NCBI RefSeq assembly: GCF_001705515.1
Contig: NZ_MDJS01000001.1
Coordinates: forward strand, 186,001 to 250,000
Direction of reading: 5' to 3'
Source: Mucilaginibacter sp. PPCGB 2223
Lineage (GTDB): Bacteria; Bacteroidota; Bacteroidia; Sphingobacteriales; Sphingobacteriaceae
Length of the DNA stretch: 64,000 bases
Made by a program: the position numbers and the translations under genes. The notes under the pieces are model-generated. The model searched no databases, was not told the origin of the DNA, and was given only the letters and a program-made list of their open reading frames with translations. Below are positions 58,824-64,000 of this stretch, in pieces; position 1 is the stretch's first letter, and every line of letters starts with the position of its first letter.

Positions 58824-58997
58824 ACAAGCAAATAGATATATGGTAATAGTTTACTTAATTATTGGGGATGATTATTTGTATACTCAGCACAAATAACGTG
58901 ATTTCGGCATTGTTTTGCAAAAAAACAGCTGCACAGAACGATACAAAAACCGATAGTAATGATTTGGTTGCAATACCGTTTTTGTTAGTAAAATATC

Positions 58998-59005
58998 TAT
59001 ATTTG
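58998..59005 (+). promoter_or_regulatory. -7 box before the BatA-type gene
   Basis: TATATTTG, a full TAnnTTTG match, ends 8 bp before the ATG at 59014. Expected leader is a few bases. Confidence 0.55.
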
Positions 59006-59013
59006 GTTAGCCT

Positions 59014-61071
59014 ATGCAATTTATATATCCTGCATTCCTGTTTGCGCTGTTATCGCTGGCTATCCCTTTGATTATACACCTGTTTCATTTCAGGCGCTAT
59101 CAAAAGGTGTACTTCTCCAATGTTCAGTTTCTCAAAAATATTCAGCAAAAGCAATCATCGCGCAAAAACCTTAAACGCCGGCTCATCCTGGCGTCGCGTA
59201 TACTGGCGTTGGCTTTTCTGATACTGGGTTTTGCAAAGTTGTATATACCGTCGTCGCGCAGTGTAAACCTCGATAAGCAGCATGTGGTTAGCATTTTTAT
59301 CGATAATTCGTACTCGATGGAAACCGTTAACCGCGAAGGCAGCCTGCTCGACGAAGCCCGGCGGCGTGCAAAGGAGATAGCTGCAGGATACGGCTTAAAT
59401 GATCGGTTTCAATTGCTCACACAGGAGTTTGAGGGCCGCCAGCAACGCCTGTTAAGCAGGGATGAGTTTACCGATGAAGTTGATAAAATAAAGATAAGCC
59501 CACAAAGCCGTAACCTCGAACAGATCATCCAACGGCAACAAAGTTTGTTAAGCACCCAGGGTAATGCCTTGAGGGATGTTTACATCTTGTCTGACTTCCA
59601 GAAAAACCTGCTTGCCGGCCATCCGGTAAAAACAGATAGCAGTATATCAGTCAGCCTGATCAAGTTGAAGGCTAATTCGCTGCCTAACGTTACGGTTGAT
59701 TCGGTTTGGTTATTGAGCGCGGTGCACCGTGCCGGCGAAAGCGAGAAACTGGTAGTGCGCCTGCATAACTATGCTGATGAAAAAGCCGAAAAAATTCCGT
59801 TAAAGTTAATGGTTAACAACATACAAAAGGCTTTAGGCAGTTTTACCATTGATGCGCGGAGTGTACAAAATGACACACTGACTTTCTCGGGCTTGCAGGA
59901 AGGCTGGCAAAACTCCGAGATACAATTGCAGGATAACCCGGTGAATTTCGACAATGAGTTTTATTTTGCATTCAAAGTACAGCAACAAATGCCTTTACTG
60001 CTGATAGATGGCGGGCAACCGAATAAATATTTAAGCGCTGTTTTTAATGCCGACTCCTTTTTTAAACCAACCTGGGCGCATAACGGCAATGTGGATTATA
60101 CGGGCTTATTAAACTACCCCTTTGTAGTGTTAACTGATGTAAAGGCTGTTTCTACCGGATTGGCACAGCAGCTAAAAATCTACGTTAGCAAAGGCGGCAC
60201 CCTGGCAGTCTTTCCGGCCGATGGAGCCGACTTGTCGACCTACCAGGCTTTGTTATTGCCCATGGGTGTTAACGCCCCGGAGGCTTTAGTAACCGAAAAA
60301 AATAAAGTAGTTGCTCTGAACGTCCAAAGTAAGGTGTTTAAAAATACATTTGAGCAGTTGCCGCAAAATCCCGACCTGCCGCTTGTCAATAAATATTATC
60401 GTTTGGGCAGTAAGGCCTTCGGCGCATCCGAAAGCCTGCTCGAACTACCGGGCCATCAGCCTTTTTTTGTAAATTATAGCAGCGGTAAAGGTAAGGTATA
60501 CCTGTCGGCCGTGCCCTTGGCCGACGATTACAGCAATCTGCCGCATCACGCACTTTTTGTACCGCTCATGTTCAGGATGGCCCTGTTGAGCGGTCGAGAT
60601 CAGCCCTTATACTACACTATTGGTCAGGACGAAAGTGTAGAAACATCGCCTGTGCAGGCATCAGATAAACAATTAGTTAAACTGGTAAAAGGGCAGCAAA
60701 CTATTCTTCCGGATGTGAGGCAACAGGAGGGTAGCACAGTGCTTTACTTCTCCGACCAGGTAAATCAGCCTGGCAATTACCAGTTAAAGAGTCAGGATAC
60801 GGTAACGGCCTGTATTGCTTTTAATAATAACCGTAGTGAGAGCGATCTGACTTACCTGGATGATAACACTTTAAAAACGGAGATACCGGGTGTGCGGACA
60901 ACCGTATTTCAGGCAGGCCCGCAATCGTTAAAAGATACTGTAGCAAAAGCAAATATGGGCTTAGAATTATGGAAACTTTGTATAATTTTGAGCCTGATTT
61001 GCCTGGCAGCCGAAATATTGCTGATCAGGTTTTATCAACCGGATAAACCCGATGTAACTATACCTGCCTGA
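59014..61071 (+). CDS. BatA/vWA-type membrane protein
   Basis: 685 residues. N-terminal BatA domain (FIYPAFLFALLSLAIPLIIHLFHFRRYQKVYFSNV, in blocks, about 3-40) with TM1 and the FHFRR motif. A second segment, LILASRILALAFLILGFAKLYIP, spans about 57-79. A vWA-like part begins with HVVSIFIDNSYSME near 92-105, where the MIDAS-like DxSxS pattern is DNSYS. Beta-rich regions follow, and a C-terminal TM (about 655-678). It is the first gene of a four-gene operon. Confidence 0.87.
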   Translation: MQFIYPAFLFALLSLAIPLIIHLFHFRRYQKVYFSNVQFLKNIQQKQSSRKNLKRRLILASRILALAFLILGFAKLYIPSSRSVNLDKQHVVSIFIDNSYSMETVNREGSLLDEARRRAKEIAAGYGLNDRFQLLTQEFEGRQQRLLSRDEFTDEVDKIKISPQSRNLEQIIQRQQSLLSTQGNALRDVYILSDFQKNLLAGHPVKTDSSISVSLIKLKANSLPNVTVDSVWLLSAVHRAGESEKLVVRLHNYADEKAEKIPLKLMVNNIQKALGSFTIDARSVQNDTLTFSGLQEGWQNSEIQLQDNPVNFDNEFYFAFKVQQQMPLLLIDGGQPNKYLSAVFNADSFFKPTWAHNGNVDYTGLLNYPFVVLTDVKAVSTGLAQQLKIYVSKGGTLAVFPADGADLSTYQALLLPMGVNAPEALVTEKNKVVALNVQSKVFKNTFEQLPQNPDLPLVNKYYRLGSKAFGASESLLELPGHQPFFVNYSSGKGKVYLSAVPLADDYSNLPHHALFVPLMFRMALLSGRDQPLYYTIGQDESVETSPVQASDKQLVKLVKGQQTILPDVRQQEGSTVLYFSDQVNQPGNYQLKSQDTVTACIAFNNNRSESDLTYLDDNTLKTEIPGVRTTVFQAGPQSLKDTVAKANMGLELWKLCIILSLICLAAEILLIRFYQPDKPDVTIPA

Positions 61072-61097
61072 TCTTTACATTATAAAGCACCGATCAA

Positions 61098-62351
61098 ATG
61101 AATTTGCTCATCAAATCTGCTACCATTACCGATCCAAATTCACCACACCACCGTCAAACTGCCGATATCCTGATCAGGAATGGCCTGATTGCCGATATCG
61201 CTGCAGACATTCAGGCTGATGCCGAAATTTTTGATGCTGCGGGAAAACATGTTGCTCCCGGTTTTTTTGATCTGAACTGTAATATCGGCGAACTGGGCCT
61301 CGAAACTAAGGAGGACTTGCAAACGGGCACTAAGGCTGCTGCTGCCGGTGGCTTTACCGGCCTGGCCCTGATGCCCAACACCAATCCGCCTGTGCATTCC
61401 AAATCTGAAGTCGAGTTTATACTCAATAAAGCTAAAGGCAACCTGGTTGATATTTATCCTTTAGGCACTATATCACATAAAAGTGAAGGTAAAGATCTGG
61501 CCGAGATGTTCGATATGCATCAAAGCGGCGCCAAAGCCTTTACCGATGGGCGGTACCCCGTTCAGGACGCAGGTTTGATGGAGCGCGCCTTATTATACGC
61601 CCAGGGTTTTGATGGTTTGGTGTTTTCGTATCCCGAAGATAGGGCCATCGCCGGAAAGGCTAAAGTGCACGAAGGAGATGTTAGCACTATTCTGGGGATG
61701 AAAGGCATCCCGGCATTGGCCGAAGAACTGATGATAGCCCGCGACCTGTACCTGGTTGGCTACACCGGTTCAAAAATACATTTCAGCACGGTGTCTACGC
61801 GCCAGTCAGTCGAGCTGATACGCCAGGCCAAACAAAAAGGACTAAACGTTACCTGCGATGTTGCTGCACATCACCTCGTGCTAACGCACGAAGCGCTGAT
61901 GGGTTTCGACTCGCATTATAAGGTAAAACCGCCCCTGCGCACGGCAGACGATGTAAAGGCCCTGATTGAAGGTTTGGAGGATGGCACTATCGACGCTATT
62001 GTATCACAGCATACACCGCATGAAGTTGAATTTAAAGCGGTAGAATTTGAAGTGGCCGAATATGGTATGATTGCCTTGCAAACCGTTTTGCCGCTGGTAT
62101 TACGGGCCGGCTTAGCGGTTGATGTACTGGTGAACAAACTGGCCATAGCCCCACGCCGGATTTTGGGCGTGGATGCAGCCGTTATCGAAAAAGATAAGCC
62201 GGCTAACCTGGTTGTTTTTGATACCAAGCAGCAGTGGAACTTCACTAAACAGAATAATCTTTCCAAATCGTATAATTCCCCATTTATCGATGAGCAATTA
62301 ACAGGTAGGGTAACACTCGCCTGCAATAATAAACAGGTATTTAAACCATAA
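61098..62351 (+). CDS. Dihydroorotase-like protein lacking most metal ligands
   Basis: 417 residues, normal length for class I dihydroorotase. The overall line is clear: PGFFDLNCNIGELGLETKEDL, GGFTGLALMPNTNPPVHS, AFTDGRYPVQDAGLMERAL, IHFSTVSTRQSVELI. But the HxH metal pair is N60-C61-N62, the later His of the HCE-type block is Tyr (FSYPEDRAI), and the catalytic Asp of the DHAPH-type block is Gln304 (SQHTPHE). Such proteins are known as inactive partners of aspartate transcarbamoylase in Pseudomonas. A catalytic PyrC is therefore expected elsewhere. Confidence 0.85.
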   Translation: MNLLIKSATITDPNSPHHRQTADILIRNGLIADIAADIQADAEIFDAAGKHVAPGFFDLNCNIGELGLETKEDLQTGTKAAAAGGFTGLALMPNTNPPVHSKSEVEFILNKAKGNLVDIYPLGTISHKSEGKDLAEMFDMHQSGAKAFTDGRYPVQDAGLMERALLYAQGFDGLVFSYPEDRAIAGKAKVHEGDVSTILGMKGIPALAEELMIARDLYLVGYTGSKIHFSTVSTRQSVELIRQAKQKGLNVTCDVAAHHLVLTHEALMGFDSHYKVKPPLRTADDVKALIEGLEDGTIDAIVSQHTPHEVEFKAVEFEVAEYGMIALQTVLPLVLRAGLAVDVLVNKLAIAPRRILGVDAAVIEKDKPANLVVFDTKQQWNFTKQNNLSKSYNSPFIDEQLTGRVTLACNNKQVFKP

Positions 62352-62355
62352 ACTT

Positions 62356-63030
62356 ATGATGGACGCCAGGATACAATTAGCTGTTCAAAACGCCATCGGC
62401 GTATTTTTGCAGGGCAAGGGTCTTAACGAAAAAGCAATCACCGACGAACTGGTAAAAGTATTCTCGGCCGATGAGGATTACCTCGATAAGGTTGATATGC
62501 TTGATGCCGTATTTGATGAGAACCCGCAGTTGGAAGATCTGCGCGAGGTTTTCTTTGATATGCTGCTGATGAATTTTTTTAGCGCCGATGTAAAAAAACT
62601 GGAAGAGGATTATCTCGATTCGCCCGAATGGGCAAAGATAGAGGATGACACGCTTGACCGGGGTACGGAGCTTTTGAACGTGCTGCTTTATATTAACGAA
62701 TGCCACGACGAAGACATTGTACCCGAACTGGGCGACTTCCTGAAAGAGTTTTTATTGGTCGACGAAGACGAGTTCCAGGACGAATACCGCATCTACGAAC
62801 CCGTGATCGAAAACCAGATATTAATGGAGAGTACCATTGAAGAGATTGCGAAGGTTGCCCGCGATGTGGATGAGGAATCGGAGCTGAAAGAGCTGTTTTA
62901 CCCGTTAATGTGTTTCTTTTACGATATTAACCCATCTGCCGACACCAAAAAGCTTATAGCACAAAATGCTGTGAATAACGACTTTGATATGGCAATATTG
63001 AGTATATTAGATACCTTTAACCAATCATAA
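62356..63030 (+). CDS. Acidic helical protein of unknown function
   Basis: 224 residues, strongly acidic with many Asp/Glu runs (SADEDYLDKVDMLDAVFDENP, LVDEDEFQDEYRIYEP, RDVDEESELKELF), helical throughout, no Cys cluster or membrane segment. I do not recognise a family. It starts 4 bp after the dihydroorotase-like gene and 7 bp before the DUF4199 gene, so it is cotranscribed. Confidence 0.75.
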   Translation: MMDARIQLAVQNAIGVFLQGKGLNEKAITDELVKVFSADEDYLDKVDMLDAVFDENPQLEDLREVFFDMLLMNFFSADVKKLEEDYLDSPEWAKIEDDTLDRGTELLNVLLYINECHDEDIVPELGDFLKEFLLVDEDEFQDEYRIYEPVIENQILMESTIEEIAKVARDVDEESELKELFYPLMCFFYDINPSADTKKLIAQNAVNNDFDMAILSILDTFNQS

Positions 63031-63037
63031 AAACATT

Positions 63038-63595
63038 ATGGAAATCAAACCCGCACCCAATCCTACCAAGGTAGCAACCAAATGGGCTGTTATCAGTTTA
63101 CTAATCGCTATAGTGATCACCTATGCGATACAGTTCGCAAACCTTGATATAAACAGCCCGATAAAATACATAGGATATATACCGTTTTTGGCCTGTTTGT
63201 TTCTGACTCAGAAAGAATTTCGCGATGAACTGGGAGGTTACATTACTTTTAATCAGGGCTTCTCTGCCGGGTTCAGGTATGCTGTTTTTAACGGATTATT
63301 AATGGCGGTGTTTACCTATGTGTATATTACAATATTGAGTCCTGAATACTTCGAAAAATCGTTAGAGAAGTTACCTGCCTTATGGGCACAGCAAGGTATG
63401 TCGCAGGAACAAATTGATAAGGCGATGGAAATGACTAAAAAATATTCAGGCATTGGCGGTGCGTTTTTTATTGCCATTGGTTATGCTATTTTAGGCGCCA
63501 TTGTTAGCTTAATTGGTGCAGCGATATTTAAGAAAGAAAAATCAGCGGCACAAATAGCCGATGAGTTGGATAACGCTGCCGATCCGACTGTGTAA
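63038..63595 (+). CDS. DUF4199-domain membrane protein
   Basis: 185 residues, four membrane segments (WAVISLLIAIVITYAIQFA, YIGYIPFLACLFL, FRYAVFNGLLMAVFTYVYITIL, GGAFFIAIGYAILGAIVSLIGAAIF). The central GGYITFNQGFSAGFRYAVFNG and the helical loop near 110-135 match DUF4199 proteins. Role unknown. Last gene of the operon. Confidence 0.85.
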   Translation: MEIKPAPNPTKVATKWAVISLLIAIVITYAIQFANLDINSPIKYIGYIPFLACLFLTQKEFRDELGGYITFNQGFSAGFRYAVFNGLLMAVFTYVYITILSPEYFEKSLEKLPALWAQQGMSQEQIDKAMEMTKKYSGIGGAFFIAIGYAILGAIVSLIGAAIFKKEKSAAQIADELDNAADPTV

Positions 63596-63611
63596 AAGTG
63601 AGATATAAACA

Positions 63612-63654
63612 AACAAAAAAGGGCATTGTGGATTACACAATGCCCTTTTTTGTT
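63612..63654. terminator. Bidirectional intrinsic terminator
   Basis: AACAAAAAAGGGCATTGTG / CACAATGCCCTTTTTTGTT with a 5-nt loop. It ends the four-gene operon (plus) and murA (minus). Confidence 0.9.
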
Positions 63655-63673
63655 TACCTGTGAAGCTCAGCGT

Positions 63674-64000
63674 TTATTCAACCCGTTTAATATCTGCGCC
63701 GAGCGCTTTCAGCCTTTCATCAATGTGCTGATAGCCGCGCTCAATTTGCTCGATGTTATAAATGGTCGATGTGCCGTTTGCTGATAATGCCGCTATGAGC
63801 AGTGAAACGCCGGCACGTATATCAGGCGAGGTCATTTTAATTCCTCTTAGCTGTACCTGTTTATCCAAACCAATAACGGTAGCGCGGTGCGGGTCGCAAA
63901 GGATGATCTGTGCACCCATATCAATCAGCTTGTCCACAAAGAACAAACGGCTCTCAAACATTTTTTGATGAATAAGTACCGAACCTTTGGCCTGGGTGGC
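63674..64000 (-). CDS. murA: UDP-N-acetylglucosamine 1-carboxyvinyltransferase, C-terminal part (runs off window)
   Basis: About 108 residues at the C-terminus; the gene extends past base 64000. [31 protein letters not shown] and the later [41 protein letters not shown] (in blocks) are diagnostic of MurA, including the Asp-Arg of SPDIRAG and the Arg in IERGYQ. MurA starts peptidoglycan synthesis by adding enolpyruvate to UDP-GlcNAc. Confidence 0.93.
   Translation of the reverse strand, partial: ATQAKGSVLIHQKMFESRLFFVDKLIDMGAQIILCDPHRATVIGLDKQVQLRGIKMTSPDIRAGVSLLIAALSANGTSTIYNIEQIERGYQHIDERLKALGADIKRVE

Overview
The window looks like chromosome of a Bacteroidota bacterium of the Sphingobacteriaceae, probably Mucilaginibacter or a close relative. 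This is inferred from gene content (GLPGLI protein beside a CarboxypepD_reg-type outer-membrane barrel, DUF5686, DUF4199, BatA-domain protein, long-type IspG, HemC-HemD fusion) and from promoters of the Bacteroidota type (TTG, 17-23 bp, TAnnTTTG). No 16S rRNA is present to confirm it. I see no prophage, transposase, integrase, CRISPR array or plasmid functions. The one RNA gene I can support is a tRNA-Pro(TGG).

Layout. 1-4660: arginine/proline genes (proC, argB), a type II NADH dehydrogenase and a soluble TPR hybrid histidine kinase. 4758-12.8 kb: secreted metzincin-like metalloprotease, an Rrf2 regulator with the NAD(P)-binding protein it probably controls, and a small plant-polysaccharide module (GH115 and an esterase-like alpha/beta hydrolase). 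12.8-18.4 kb: sensor kinase, a lipoprotein paired with a D-aminoacylase, and an RNA-methyltransferase-like protein. 18.6-28 kb: MlaFE-type lipid ABC transporter, SDR, PspC/LiaF-like envelope stress proteins, two GYF_2-RDD membrane proteins, and a GLPGLI/outer-membrane-barrel pair. 28-31 kb: ECF sigma factor translationally coupled to a membrane/beta-barrel protein, and a lipoprotein. 31-38.6 kb: ispG, LytS/LytT-type two-component pair, ABM monooxygenase, hydrolase, MFS and DoxX-like proteins.

38.7-49.6 kb is the clearest functional block: a nearly complete C5 heme pathway in one direction (hemA, hemCD fusion, hemB, hemL, hemE, hemJ). It is interrupted only by two unknown membrane proteins and by a two-component system plus a two-TM/TPR protein embedded between hemL and hemE. 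The rest holds MgtE, a dGTPase-like HD protein, a MarR regulator, a DUF5686 outer-membrane protein, a small MarR-box gene divergent from a VOC protein, a nitrobindin-like candidate, a four-gene operon with a BatA-type protein and a dihydroorotase-like protein lacking most metal ligands, and the end of murA.

The most interesting signals are regulatory and repetitive. (1) A 28-bp element is shared by the MarR gene and the small-gene/VOC promoter. (2) A 23-bp palindrome occurs twice, in front of the Rrf2 gene and of its neighbour. (3) Four alternating AACTAA/TTAGTT half-sites run into the GLPGLI promoter. (4) An intergenic-type repeat sits in frame inside ispG. (5) Several dispersed intergenic repeat families are present, including a G-run element seen three times. 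All functional assignments come from reading sequence and recalled family features; no database search was run.
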